Positions 43,632 through 52,032 are shown, numbered from the stretch's first letter. The stretch is 64,000 nt of DNA from Flavobacterium solisilvae (GCF_012911605.1 NZ_JAAMPT010000199.1:1-64000); one strand, 5' to 3'. Numbers and translations are program-made. The notes: a model not told the origin generated them from the letters alone.

Positions 43632-45266
43632 ATGGCAACAAAAATAACAATGCCGCGTTTAAGCGACACCATGACGGAAGGAACAGTTGCCACTTGGTTA
43701 AAAAAAGTAGGCGATAAAGTTTCGGAAGGCGATATTTTAGCAGAAATTGAAACTGATAAAGCGACCATGGAATTTGAATCATTCAATTCAGGTACTTTAT
43801 TATATATAGGAATTAATGAAGGCGAAACAGCTGCCGTAGATTCGCTTCTTGCCATCATAGGAAAAGAAGGAGAAGATATTTCAGGATTAATTTCTGGAAC
43901 AGCTACAGAAACAAAATCTGAAACTGTTGCTACAAGTTCAGAAGTGGTTTCAGAGCCATCAACTGTCACACCGAGCGCAGTTGAGGTGCCAAAAGGAGTT
44001 GTAGTGGTAACAATGCCACGTTTAAGCGACACCATGACCGAAGGAACAGTTGCTACTTGGTTGAAAAAAGTAGGCGATAAAGTTTCGGAAGGCGATATTT
44101 TAGCGGAAATCGAAACCGATAAAGCTACCATGGAATTTGAATCGTTTAATGCTGGTACTTTATTATATATAGGAATTAACGAAGGACAATCGGCACCAGT
44201 AGATAGCGTTTTGGCTATTATTGGTCCAGCAGGAACAGATATTACAGGAGTTGCTGAAAACTTTAAAAAAGGTGGAACAACAACAGCTGCACCAGCAAAA
44301 AGTTTAGAAGAAACAACTACTTCAAATGTTGCTGTGGCTTCAACAGAAGTTGCAGAAGCCGTAAAGAGTGGAAGAATTTTCGCTTCGCCATTAGCAAAAC
44401 AAATAGCGAAAGACAAAGGAATTAATCTTTCTCAAGTTAAAGGTTCAGGTGAAAATGGTCGTATTACAAAAAGTGATGTGGAGAATTTCACACCGCAATC
44501 GGTTGCTCAAAGCCAAGTTGCTCAACCCGAAACTCAAAAATCGCAACCTGAAACTGTGGTAAAACCATTCGTTCCTGCAGGGGAAACTTTTTCTGAAGAA
44601 ATCAAAAATTCGCAAATGCGTAAAACCATTGCGAAACGTTTATCAGAATCAATTTTTACAGCACCACATTTCTATTTAACGATAGAAGTTACTATGGACG
44701 AAGCAATGAAATCTAGAGCAGTTATCAATTCGGTTCCAGATACTAAAGTTTCCTTCAACGATATGGTAATCAAAGCCTGTGCGATGGCATTGAAAAAACA
44801 TCCAAAAGTAAATTCGCAATGGAAAGAAGATGCCATTACTATTAATCATCATGTGAATGTTGGTGTAGCTGTAGCTGTTGAAGATGGATTAGTAGTTCCA
44901 GTATTGCGTTTTACCGATCAAATGAGCTTATCTCAAATTGGTGGAAATGTAAAAGATTTAGCTGGAAAAGCTAAGAACAAAAAATTACAACCAGCCGAAA
45001 TGGAAGGAAGTACTTTTACGGTTTCTAACTTAGGAATGTTCGGAATTCAGTCGTTCACTTCCATTATCAATCAACCAAACTCTGCGATTTTATCAGTTGG
45101 AGCTATTGAAGAAAAGCCAGTAGTTAAAAATGGTCAAATTGTTGTTGGAAACACAATGATGTTAACTTTAGCTTGCGACCACAGAACAGTTGATGGTGCA
45201 ACCGGAGCACAATTTCTTCAAACACTTAGACAGTATTTGGAAAATCCAGTGACGATGTTAGCGTAA
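43632..45266 (+). CDS. pdhC: Pyruvate dehydrogenase E2 (dihydrolipoyl acetyltransferase)
   Basis: 544 residues. It has two N-terminal lipoyl domains (about 3-75 and 123-195), both with the lipoylation motif ETDKATMEFESF (the modified Lys), an Ala/Thr-rich linker, a peripheral-subunit binding domain (FASPLAKQIAKDKGINLSQV, about 254-290) and the C-terminal catalytic domain ending CDHRTVDGATGAQFL, with the active-site His (in HRTVDG). It transfers the acetyl group to CoA in the core of the complex. The two lipoyl domains are nearly identical, even in DNA sequence (see findings). It shares an operon with pdhA. Confidence 0.94.
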   Translation: MATKITMPRLSDTMTEGTVATWLKKVGDKVSEGDILAEIETDKATMEFESFNSGTLLYIGINEGETAAVDSLLAIIGKEGEDISGLISGTATETKSETVATSSEVVSEPSTVTPSAVEVPKGVVVVTMPRLSDTMTEGTVATWLKKVGDKVSEGDILAEIETDKATMEFESFNAGTLLYIGINEGQSAPVDSVLAIIGPAGTDITGVAENFKKGGTTTAAPAKSLEETTTSNVAVASTEVAEAVKSGRIFASPLAKQIAKDKGINLSQVKGSGENGRITKSDVENFTPQSVAQSQVAQPETQKSQPETVVKPFVPAGETFSEEIKNSQMRKTIAKRLSESIFTAPHFYLTIEVTMDEAMKSRAVINSVPDTKVSFNDMVIKACAMALKKHPKVNSQWKEDAITINHHVNVGVAVAVEDGLVVPVLRFTDQMSLSQIGGNVKDLAGKAKNKKLQPAEMEGSTFTVSNLGMFGIQSFTSIINQPNSAILSVGAIEEKPVVKNGQIVVGNTMMLTLACDHRTVDGATGAQFLQTLRQYLENPVTMLA

Positions 45267-45290
45267 ATAAATAAAAAATCAATTTATATA

Positions 45291-45320
45291 AATCCTATTC
45301 AATTTGAATAGGATTTTTTT
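45291..45320 (+). terminator. Terminator of pdhA-pdhC
   Basis: AATCCTATTCAA / TTGAATAGGATT inverted repeat followed by seven T. Confidence 0.88.
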
Positions 45321-45370
45321 GTACTTTGGTGTGAACAAAACAATACTAAAATTTATAAATAAACAAAACT

Positions 45371-45748
45371 ATGGGAATTTTTTCAGCCTTGTTAGGCAAT
45401 GCAGGTTCGGTAAACCAAGAAGATTTAATCAAACAATATGGACAACTTTTAATTGATGGCGAAACAGTAGAATTAGGTTTTAAATTGATTAGAGATACGT
45501 TCATCTTTACCTCAAAACGATTGATTTTAATTGAAAAACAAGGAATTACAGGTTCGAAAGTAGAATACAAATCAATTGCCTATAAAAGCATAACACGATT
45601 TAGTATTGAAACCGCTGGAACATTTGAACTTGATGCCGAATTGAAAATTTGGGTTTCTAGCGAATTAAATCCTAGTGTTGTAAAACAATTTAATCGTTCG
45701 GTTAACGTTTATGATGTTCAAAAAGTTTTGGCCTATCATATTCTTTAG
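45371..45748 (+). CDS. PH-domain-like protein
   Basis: 125 residues, soluble, beta-rich. DTFIFTSKRLILIEKQGITGSK and YKSIAYKSITRFSIETAG are typical of the bacterial pleckstrin-homology (bPH) fold, and the sequence ends in a short helix. Such proteins are common, small and mostly of unknown role. It converges with anmK with a four-base overlap of the ends. The start has no clear promoter. Confidence 0.75.
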   Translation: MGIFSALLGNAGSVNQEDLIKQYGQLLIDGETVELGFKLIRDTFIFTSKRLILIEKQGITGSKVEYKSIAYKSITRFSIETAGTFELDAELKIWVSSELNPSVVKQFNRSVNVYDVQKVLAYHIL

Positions 45749-46812
45749 ATTGGATAAATTTTTCCACTACTATGGTCTTTTTTTGCACCTGTAACGCTAC
45801 TTAAAACGTTAATTTCTTTTCGGAGTTTCAAAATTCCGAGTAAAGCAAAAATCAACGCTTCTTTATATTCTAACGTTTTTGCATCGGGAACGACTAGATT
45901 CATTTCGGGTAAATAATTTTGCATGGATTCTAATAGAAAAGTATTGTAAGCTCCGCCGCCAGTAATCAAGATTTTTCCGCTTCTATCGGGTAAAGCAAAA
46001 GCGGTTTGTTTGGCTATATGTTTGACAAACGTATGCAATTTGTCTTCGATACTTATGTCATAGCTTTCCATTAAAGGCAGTACAACAGTTTTTACAAATT
46101 CAAATCCTAATGACTTTGGAAAAGGTTTTTGATAATAAGACAAAGCATCTAATTCTTCCATCAAGTTGAGGTCGGTTTCGCCACTTCGGGCAATTTTTCC
46201 TTTATCGTCATAAGCCAAACCTAATTTATTCGTATAAAAATTCAAAACGGTATTGACAGGCGAAATGTCGAAAGCAATTCGTTTTCCATTTTCTTCGAAT
46301 GAAATATTGGAAAATCCACCTAAATTCAAACAATAATCATATTCAGAAAATAAAATTCGGTCACCAATTGGAACCAACGGCGCACCTTGTCCACCAAGTT
46401 TTACATCCTGAACTCTAAAATCGCAAACAACGGTTACGCCAACAATTTCTGCAATTTCGGGAAGATTACCTATCTGCAATGTGTAACCATTTTGAGGTTG
46501 ATGCAAAATAGTATGACCATGACTACAAACGGCATCGAGATTGTTTAATTTATGTTTTTTGATAAATGATTTAATAGTATTTCCCAAGAGAAAAGTATAA
46601 TCTTCGTTGAGTTTTGTTAATTCATTTGCAGAAAAATCAACAGCGACTTTCAATTTTTCTAACCATTCTGATGTATAAGCAATCGTTTCGCATTCAAGAA
46701 TGTCATACTGCCATTTTTTGTTTTCATTATGAAAATGGATATGTGCTATATCAATACCGTCAAGCGATGTGCCCGACATAATTCCCAATACATTGTAACT
46801 TTCTTTAAACAT
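45745..46812 (-). CDS. anmK: Anhydro-N-acetylmuramic acid kinase
   Basis: 355 residues. Phosphorylates and opens 1,6-anhydro-MurNAc released in peptidoglycan turnover, producing MurNAc-6-phosphate. The start MSGTSLDGIDIAHI is the family signature; further marks are SHGHTILHQPQNGYTLQIG, VVCDFRVQDVKLGGQGAPLVP, LNLGGFSNIS, FDISPVNTVLNFY and the nucleotide-binding ITGGGAYNTFLL. The length is a little under that of E. coli AnmK. It is a single gene on this strand, divergent from the acyl-CoA dehydrogenase. Confidence 0.94.
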   Translation of the reverse strand: MFKESYNVLGIMSGTSLDGIDIAHIHFHNENKKWQYDILECETIAYTSEWLEKLKVAVDFSANELTKLNEDYTFLLGNTIKSFIKKHKLNNLDAVCSHGHTILHQPQNGYTLQIGNLPEIAEIVGVTVVCDFRVQDVKLGGQGAPLVPIGDRILFSEYDYCLNLGGFSNISFEENGKRIAFDISPVNTVLNFYTNKLGLAYDDKGKIARSGETDLNLMEELDALSYYQKPFPKSLGFEFVKTVVLPLMESYDISIEDKLHTFVKHIAKQTAFALPDRSGKILITGGGAYNTFLLESMQNYLPEMNLVVPDAKTLEYKEALIFALLGILKLRKEINVLSSVTGAKKDHSSGKIYPI

Positions 46813-46833
46813 ATTCTAAATTTACGAAATCGT

Positions 46834-46864
46834 TTGAAATTTCAACTTTAATATTCTATTTTTG
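46834..46864 (+). promoter_or_regulatory. Promoter of the acyl-CoA dehydrogenase
   Basis: TTG at 46834-46836, a 20-base spacer and TATTTTTG at 46857-46864. The start codon is 43 bases further. Confidence 0.6.
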
Positions 46865-46907
46865 CCCATCAAAAATAAAGAAACAACTATCATAATCAAT
46901 ACATACT

Positions 46908-48044
46908 ATGGATTTTAATTTAACCGAAGAACATTTAATGATTCAACAAGCTGCCAAAGATTTTGCTGCCGCTGAATTATTACCAGGTGTAATCGAAAGA
47001 GACGAACACTCAAAGTTTCCAACCGAACAAGTGAAAATGATGGGAGAATTAGGTTTCATGGGTATGATGGTCGATCCAAAATATGGTGGTTCAGGTTTAG
47101 ATAGCGTTTCTTATGTTTTGGCAATGACTGAAATTGCAAAAGTTGATGCTTCGGCTGCCGTAATTATGTCGGTAAATAACTCTTTGGTTTGTGCAGGAAT
47201 GGAAAAATACTGTTCGGAAGAGCAAAAAATGAAATATTTAGTTCCGCTAGCTAAAGGTGAAGTTATTGGCGCTTTTTGTTTATCAGAACCAGAAGCAGGA
47301 AGCGATGCTACTTCGCAAAAAACAACTGCTATCGACAAAGGTGATTACTATTTGTTAAACGGAACAAAAAACTGGATTACTAATGGTTCAACGGCTTCGA
47401 CTTATTTGGTTATTGCGCAAACCGATGTAGAAAAAGGGCACAAAGGTATCAACGCATTTATAGTAGAAAGAGGTTGGGCTGGTTTTGAAATTGGTCCAAA
47501 AGAAAAGAAAATGGGAATTCGCGGAAGTGACACACATTCGCTGATGTTTACTGATGTGAAAGTTCCAAAAGAAAATAGAATTGGTGCAGACGGTTTCGGA
47601 TTTTCGTTTGCGATGAACGTTTTAAATGGCGGAAGAATTGGAATTGCTTCACAAGCATTAGGAATAGCAACTGGCGCTTATGAATTGGCTTTGAAATATT
47701 CGAAAGAAAGAAAAGCATTCGGTAAAGAAATATTCAATCATCAAGCGATTGCGTTTAAATTAGCCGATATGTACGTAAAAGTTACAGCGGCAAAATTATT
47801 AGTAATGAAAGCGGCTGCAGAAAAAGACGAAGGTAAAGATATTGCACATTCTGGAGCAATGGCAAAATTATATGCTTCTGAAATCGCTTTAGAAGTGGCA
47901 AACGAAGCCGTTCAAATTCATGGAGGAAATGGTTATGTAGCTGAATACCATGTAGAACGAATGATGCGCGATTCTAAAATCACTCAAATCTATGAAGGAA
48001 CTTCTGAAATTCAACGCATTGTAATTTCTAGAGGATTGATATAG
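46908..48044 (+). CDS. Acyl-CoA dehydrogenase
   Basis: 378 residues, FAD-dependent, cytoplasmic; oxidises acyl-CoA to trans-2-enoyl-CoA. Motifs: AFCLSEPEAGSDA and NWITNGSTASTYLV in the middle (FAD/substrate binding), RKAFGKEIFNHQAIAFKLADM in the C-terminal helical domain, and IHGGNGYVAEYHVERMMRDSKITQIYEGTSEIQR, whose Glu in YEGTSE is the catalytic base of short-chain and butyryl-type enzymes. Substrate length cannot be told exactly. A strong terminator follows, and a 92%-identical copy of its last ~72 bases is found 750 bases downstream. Confidence 0.93.
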   Translation: MDFNLTEEHLMIQQAAKDFAAAELLPGVIERDEHSKFPTEQVKMMGELGFMGMMVDPKYGGSGLDSVSYVLAMTEIAKVDASAAVIMSVNNSLVCAGMEKYCSEEQKMKYLVPLAKGEVIGAFCLSEPEAGSDATSQKTTAIDKGDYYLLNGTKNWITNGSTASTYLVIAQTDVEKGHKGINAFIVERGWAGFEIGPKEKKMGIRGSDTHSLMFTDVKVPKENRIGADGFGFSFAMNVLNGGRIGIASQALGIATGAYELALKYSKERKAFGKEIFNHQAIAFKLADMYVKVTAAKLLVMKAAAEKDEGKDIAHSGAMAKLYASEIALEVANEAVQIHGGNGYVAEYHVERMMRDSKITQIYEGTSEIQRIVISRGLI

Positions 48045-48068
48045 TTTAGAATAGTTATAATAAAAATT

Positions 48069-48106
48069 AACCCTTTCAAAGAATGAACTTTGAAAGGGTT
48101 TTTTTC
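48069..48106 (+). terminator. Terminator of the acyl-CoA dehydrogenase
   Basis: 13-bp perfect stem AACCCTTTCAAAG / CTTTGAAAGGGTT followed by seven T. Confidence 0.93.
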
Positions 48107-48130
48107 TTTAAAATAGTAAAAATGAAGCTC

Positions 48131-48559
48131 TTAATTTGGTTCTATTTTTTCGTAACGAATTATATCACATAAGCCATCATCGAAACAGGACAGTTTTAAT
48201 ACATTTTCTGATAAAAAATATATTTTTGAATTTCCAGGTTCAGTACTTAGACCAATTTGATTTGGATCATAAGTTAAAATTAGTTTGTTTGCATTATTAA
48301 CTGAAAACATTCCAGTATATTCAAGGTTGTCAATAATTTGTTTGAAATTTTTATTTTCGTAAAAAGTAATAAAACCACCATTTTCATAAGCAGTGTACAA
48401 AGGCATATCATTTTCGTCAACAACATCAAATGAATATATTCCTTTAAATTGCCAAGTTCCAATTAATTCTGCTGGGATAGTAGTGTTTTCATTAGTGTCA
48501 CTATTTGAACAACTTAGTATTGTTGTCACTGTAAAAAAAAGTAAAAATATATTTTTCAT
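48131..48559 (-). CDS. Small lipocalin-like lipoprotein
   Basis: 142 residues. A lipoprotein signal starts MKNIFLLFFTVTTILSC (lipidated C17) at the ATG of 48559. An in-frame ATG at 48667 would put 36 residues before the signal peptide and was not used. The mature part has LIGTWQFKGIYSFDV near its start, as in many lipocalin-like Bacteroidota lipoproteins, and beta strands after it. Function unknown. It lies on the opposite strand, between the acyl-CoA dehydrogenase and the duplicated tail of that gene, so it may have arrived with the event that made the duplication. Confidence 0.7.
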   Translation of the reverse strand: MKNIFLLFFTVTTILSCSNSDTNENTTIPAELIGTWQFKGIYSFDVVDENDMPLYTAYENGGFITFYENKNFKQIIDNLEYTGMFSVNNANKLILTYDPNQIGLSTEPGNSKIYFLSENVLKLSCFDDGLCDIIRYEKIEPN

Positions 48560-48793
48560 TTTATTATTATTATCATTAATTCTGCAATGATTACTTTTTG
48601 AGAAAATCTTCATTAGATTTTTTTTTAAATTGAAGATATAATTATCTACAGAAATCATAATTATCAAAATTAATCTTTTTGTTTTACTTTTTTAAAAGCT
48701 GTATTGATTTTATCAAAACTAAAAACTTTAATTTTAAATTTTTTTATTGTGACTAAAGGTTTGCTTATAAAAAACTTGTCTAGATAAATTAAA

Positions 48794-48874
48794 AGCGATT
48801 CTAAAATCAATTATATTTATGAAGGAACTTCAGAAATTCAACGCATTGTAATTTCAAGAGGATTGACTTTGTAA
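48794..48874 (+). pseudogene. Duplicated 3' end of an acyl-CoA dehydrogenase
   Basis: The frame reads SDSKINYIYEGTSEIQR then IVISRGLTL and a stop, matching the last 26 residues of the gene at 46908-48044. From GCGATTCTAAAATCA to GGATTGA about 66 of 72 bases agree; most differences are silent or in one short patch. No upstream part of the gene is present. The 400-base gap 48560-48960 otherwise holds AT-rich DNA without a recognisable signal (48560-48793) and a terminator like that of the intact gene. Confidence 0.85.
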
Positions 48875-48894
48875 AAAAAAAATGCTCATAATTG

Positions 48895-48932
48895 AAACCC
48901 TTTCTTTTTTAATGGAAAGGGGTTTGTTTTTT
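48895..48932 (+). terminator. Terminator after the acyl-CoA dehydrogenase remnant
   Basis: AAACCCTTTC / GAAAGGGGTTT stem with one bulge, followed by a T-run. The core AACCCTTTC...GAAAGGG is the same as in the terminator of the intact gene, so the duplication included it. Confidence 0.75.
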
Positions 48933-48960
48933 TTATACTTTTACTAAAGATTTTGTTTTT

Positions 48961-49638
48961 ATGTACGACGAATTAAAATATTGGTATTTGCGTGACCATA
49001 AATTGTTTTGGACATTGAGCATGTCACAAATCAAACAGTTGTGTATTATAACGGGTTTTAAAAAAGCTAACAAAGGCGATATTATTTATTTTTCATCGTC
49101 AGATTTGCCACGAATTTATTTGCTAAAAAAAGGAAACATTAAAATAGTTTCTGTGGATGAAGAAGGCAACGAAACTATAAAAGAAATTCTTCAAAAAGGA
49201 GATTTATTTGGCGAATTGTCCTTAGAAAATGATGGCGACGTCAATGAATATGCTAAGGTTTTAACCGATGAAGTTTCAATTTGTAGTTTTTTATTATCGG
49301 ATTTTGAAGATTTATTGGTTCGAAATCCATCACTAGCGTTGTCTTACACCAAGTTTGTTGGACTGAAAATGAAACGTTTTAAGAACAATTATTCCAATTT
49401 GGTTTCCAAAGACGCAAGAACCAGATTGATTTCATTTATAAAAGATTGGGCAGAACGCGAAGGAATTCAGGAAGGAAAAAAATATACAATTAGTAATTAT
49501 TTAACCCAAACCGATATCGCTCAAATCATTTGTACTTCTAGGCAAACCGCCACTTTATTGTTAAATGAATTGGAAGAAAAAAACCTTATTTACTACAACA
49601 GAAAAGAAATTATTATTGAGGATATCAGTAAATTATAG
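48961..49638 (+). CDS. Crp/Fnr family transcriptional regulator
   Basis: 225 residues. An N-terminal cyclic-nucleotide-binding-type domain (about 20-130: IYLLKKGNIKIVSVDEEGNE, KGDLFGELSL), a long dimer helix, and a C-terminal winged helix (LTQTDIAQIICTSRQTATLLLNELE, about 182-210) with a recognition helix around TSRQTA. No Cys cluster as in FNR is visible, so the ligand is not known. Two near-identical 18-base sites follow downstream (49654 and 51052), before the next genes, at the same spacing to the -7 boxes. They are the natural targets of this protein (inference). Confidence 0.9.
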   Translation: MYDELKYWYLRDHKLFWTLSMSQIKQLCIITGFKKANKGDIIYFSSSDLPRIYLLKKGNIKIVSVDEEGNETIKEILQKGDLFGELSLENDGDVNEYAKVLTDEVSICSFLLSDFEDLLVRNPSLALSYTKFVGLKMKRFKNNYSNLVSKDARTRLISFIKDWAEREGIQEGKKYTISNYLTQTDIAQIICTSRQTATLLLNELEEKNLIYYNRKEIIIEDISKL

Positions 49639-49653
49639 CTTTCTTACTCCTTT

Positions 49654-49698
49654 TGTAAAGTAGCCGACAAAACTTAAATAGGTCTTTTTTTAAGTTTG
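49654..49698 (+). promoter_or_regulatory. Putative Crp/Fnr site and -7 box 1 (DM13 gene)
   Basis: TGTAAAGTAGCCGACAAA (49654-49671) is followed by 19 bases and TAAGTTTG (49691-49698). TTTTGT and ACAAAA make an inverted repeat around it (49651-49672). There is no -33 TTG; the site centre is about 40 bases upstream of the expected start of transcription, as for a class II Crp activator. The gene starts at 49720. Confidence 0.65.
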
Positions 49699-49719
49699 TA
49701 TCAATAAAATGATACAGCT

Positions 49720-50136
49720 ATGAAAAAACTATTTTTTATTTTATCGATTTTGGTTCTTTTTTCTTGTGAAGAAGAAGGAATTCTTACTAAAAATGTAGGA
49801 CAAGTTCCAGTTAATGAAGAACTTGCGGTACTAAAATACAGTGGTACTTTTGAAACTACTTCGGGAATTTCAGGTGAAGGAAAAACAAAAATTTTTCTCG
49901 AAGGAAATCAATACAAATTGATTCTCGAAGACTATTCTATTGAAAACGGTCCCGATTTGAAAGTCTATCTTTCCAAGACAAACTCTCCAGATGATTTTGT
50001 AAACTTGGGCAACCTAAATCCAGCTGCAGTTTATTTGATACCAACATCGGTTAATATGACCGAATATCCATTTGTTTTAATTCATTGTCAGCAGTATAAC
50101 CATCTTTTTGCCATAGCGCAATTAGTTCAAAACTAG
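49720..50136 (+). CDS. DM13-domain lipoprotein
   Basis: 138 residues. A lipoprotein signal starts MKKLFFILSILVLFSC (lipidated C16). The mature part looks like a DM13 domain: YSGTFETTSGISGEGKTKIF, ILEDYSIENGPDLKVYLS and a closing LIHCQQYNHLFAIA (the conserved C and H-like region). DM13 has been proposed to carry electrons (cytochrome-like redox role), though this is not proven. It is the first gene after the Crp/Fnr regulator and has a putative site for it in front. The next gene begins four bases after the stop. Confidence 0.75.
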   Translation: MKKLFFILSILVLFSCEEEGILTKNVGQVPVNEELAVLKYSGTFETTSGISGEGKTKIFLEGNQYKLILEDYSIENGPDLKVYLSKTNSPDDFVNLGNLNPAAVYLIPTSVNMTEYPFVLIHCQQYNHLFAIAQLVQN

Positions 50137-50140
50137 TAAA

Positions 50141-51040
50141 ATGAAAACACTAAAATTTGGAATTGTACTATTTTTTGTAACCTCGTTTTTACATGCGCAA
50201 GGTTGCAGCGATGCAGGAATTTGTTCTATTGGAAAAGCATTTCAAGAAGAAACAAAAACGTTTAAAAACAGCTTTGAAATCAATTCAATACTTGGTCAAG
50301 GCGATGGAAATGTGTCCATTTTTACACAAACGCTATCGTACACAAGAAAATTCACGGAGCAATTTTCTCTGGGTTCGCGAGTTACTTACAATCTTGCTAA
50401 CGGCAATTTTGGAACTCGTGGTCAGTTTGGCGATGCTTATTTAATAGGAAATTATCAGTTTAAAGAAAAAAACAACAAGCAATGGAGTGTTTTGTTGGGT
50501 TGGAAATTTCCATTCACAACAGCTAATGCAAAGATTAACAATGTTTCATTGCCAATGGATTATCAAGCAAGTTTGGGAACATTTGATTTGTTTCTCGGAA
50601 CAAATTTGAATTACAAAGCTTGGGATTTTAATTTAGCGGTTCAAATTCCGGTGTTCAATAACAACAAAAACTCCTATTTTGATGAACTTTCTGTTTCCGA
50701 TGATTTTCCTACCACGAATTTATTTGAAAGAAAATCGGATGCACTTTTCAGAACAATTTATACCTTAAAAACAACCAATAACAAGTTTTTATTCAAGCCG
50801 AATGTTTTATTTATTTATCATTTAGGCGAAGATACTTTTGAAAATCAGTTTAGCAACAGAGAGACAATCAAAGGTTCTGACGGATTAACCATCAACGGAA
50901 ATTTGATTGGTATTTACAACATCAACTCAAAAAACAGCATTGAACTCTCAGTGGCAACACCTTTTGTAGTTAGAGATGTTCGTCCAGATGGATTGACTAG
51001 AAGCTTTGTTTTAGGATTGAATTATCGGTTTTTATTTTAA
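50141..51040 (+). CDS. Outer-membrane beta-barrel-like protein of unknown function
   Basis: 299 residues. A signal peptide (MKTLKFGIVLFFVTSFLHAQ) is followed by GCSDAGICSIGKAF with two Cys, then alternating amphipathic strands with aromatic ends and a terminal LNYRF-type strand ending FLF. This fits a transporter-like outer-membrane barrel; I recognise no closer family. It is cotranscribed with the DM13 gene (four-base gap). A second putative Crp/Fnr site lies just beyond the stop, in front of the YHS gene. Confidence 0.68.
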   Translation: MKTLKFGIVLFFVTSFLHAQGCSDAGICSIGKAFQEETKTFKNSFEINSILGQGDGNVSIFTQTLSYTRKFTEQFSLGSRVTYNLANGNFGTRGQFGDAYLIGNYQFKEKNNKQWSVLLGWKFPFTTANAKINNVSLPMDYQASLGTFDLFLGTNLNYKAWDFNLAVQIPVFNNNKNSYFDELSVSDDFPTTNLFERKSDALFRTIYTLKTTNNKFLFKPNVLFIYHLGEDTFENQFSNRETIKGSDGLTINGNLIGIYNINSKNSIELSVATPFVVRDVRPDGLTRSFVLGLNYRFLF

Positions 51041-51051
51041 TTCAAGTCAAA

Positions 51052-51096
51052 TGTAAACTAGCAGACAAAGTGACTTTGGAAGCCAATTTATCTTTG
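51052..51096 (+). promoter_or_regulatory. Putative Crp/Fnr site and -7 box 2 (YHS gene)
   Basis: TGTAAACTAGCAGACAAA (51052-51069), 16 of 18 bases identical with the site at 49654, is followed by exactly 19 bases and TATCTTTG (51089-51096). The distance is the same as in copy 1, and again the -33 TTG is missing. Confidence 0.65.
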
Positions 51097-51126
51097 TATT
51101 ATAAAATTTTAAAACAATTTAGTATC

Positions 51127-51585
51127 ATGAAAAACATTTTTTTATTGACCATTGCTTTCCTTTCAATGACAACATTTGGTCAAAATGCCGCTAAAAGAAT
51201 TAGCAATTATAATTTAGAAAAAAAAGTAGCCATTCAAGGTTATGATCCAGTAGCTTATTTTGTTCAAAAGAAAGCGGTAAAAGGAAAGTCAACTCTAGCT
51301 TCAACACATGATGGTGTTGTTTATTATTTTTCAAGTCAAGCCAATAAAGATTTATTTTTAAAAAACCCATCAAGTTATGAGCCGCAATATGGTGGTTGGT
51401 GTGCTTTTGCGATGGGCGATTATGGCGAAAAAGTAGAAATCAATCCAGAGACTTTTAAAATTATTGACGGGAAATTGTATCTGTTTTACAATGCGTTTTT
51501 TAATAATACACTCAAGAGTTGGAATAAAGACGAAACCAATTTGAAGAAAAAAGCAGATACTAATTGGAAAAAAATATACAACTAA
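51127..51585 (+). CDS. Secreted YHS-domain protein
   Basis: 152 residues from the ATG at 51127; the ORF runs back to 51070, but that part overlaps the promoter and lacks a signal. The signal peptide starts MKNIFLLTIAFLSMTTFG. The YHS domain follows: VAIQGYDPVAYFVQKKAVKG, VVYYFSSQANKDLFLKNPSSYEPQYGGWCAFAM. YHS domains are found in copper- and other metal-related proteins. A C-terminal helix (KSWNKDETNLKKKADTNWKK) is usual in this kind of secreted YHS protein. A DoxX gene begins four bases after the stop. Confidence 0.83.
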   Translation: MKNIFLLTIAFLSMTTFGQNAAKRISNYNLEKKVAIQGYDPVAYFVQKKAVKGKSTLASTHDGVVYYFSSQANKDLFLKNPSSYEPQYGGWCAFAMGDYGEKVEINPETFKIIDGKLYLFYNAFFNNTLKSWNKDETNLKKKADTNWKKIYN

Positions 51586-51589
51586 ACCA

Positions 51590-51979
51590 ATGAAAAACAC
51601 TTTATTTATTTGGATTATTAAACTTGTAGCGGTTATAATCTTACTACAAACATTATATTTTAAATTCACTGCTGCACCCGAAAGTGTCTATATTTTTAGT
51701 ACACTAGGAATAGAACCTTTTGGAAGAATTGGTTCGGGAATTGTAGAATTAATTGCCTCTATTTTAATCTTAATTCCAAGAACAACTTTGCTTGGTGCAG
51801 TTTTAGGATTCGCAACGATGCTTGGTGCTATTTTTTCACATATATTTGTACTTGGAATTGAGATTCAAAACGATGGAGGAACATTATTTGTCTTAGCAGT
51901 AATTACACTTTTGTGTTGTTTAATTTTAATTTTTAATCAAAAAGATAAAGTTCCGAATTTGTTACGACTAGAATTCTAA
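51590..51979 (+). CDS. DoxX family membrane protein
   Basis: 129 residues, four membrane helices (about 5-24, 45-63, 70-90, 98-116). TLYFKFTAAPESVYIF, FGRIGSGIVELIASILILIP and GAVLGFATMLGAIFSHIFVLG resemble the DoxX/DoxD-like family, of which some members are linked to quinone or thiosulfate reactions and others to stress responses. It is cotranscribed with the YHS gene. The DoxX-YHS pairing suggests an envelope redox or metal job under the Crp/Fnr regulator (inference). Confidence 0.78.
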   Translation: MKNTLFIWIIKLVAVIILLQTLYFKFTAAPESVYIFSTLGIEPFGRIGSGIVELIASILILIPRTTLLGAVLGFATMLGAIFSHIFVLGIEIQNDGGTLFVLAVITLLCCLILIFNQKDKVPNLLRLEF

Positions 51980-52032
51980 AACCAGTGCAGTCTTTAAATC
52001 GTAAATAACACTATTAAACAATTTATTTCCAT

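Noticed and set aside
43610..44416. A long minus-strand frame opposite pdhC (268 codons) with internal repeats
   Set aside because: Its repeats are the reverse reading of the two lipoyl domains, it has no family features and lies wholly over a certain gene.
48131..48667. The longer start (48667) of the small lipoprotein
   Set aside because: It would put 36 residues before a textbook lipoprotein signal; the ATG at 48559 fits better.
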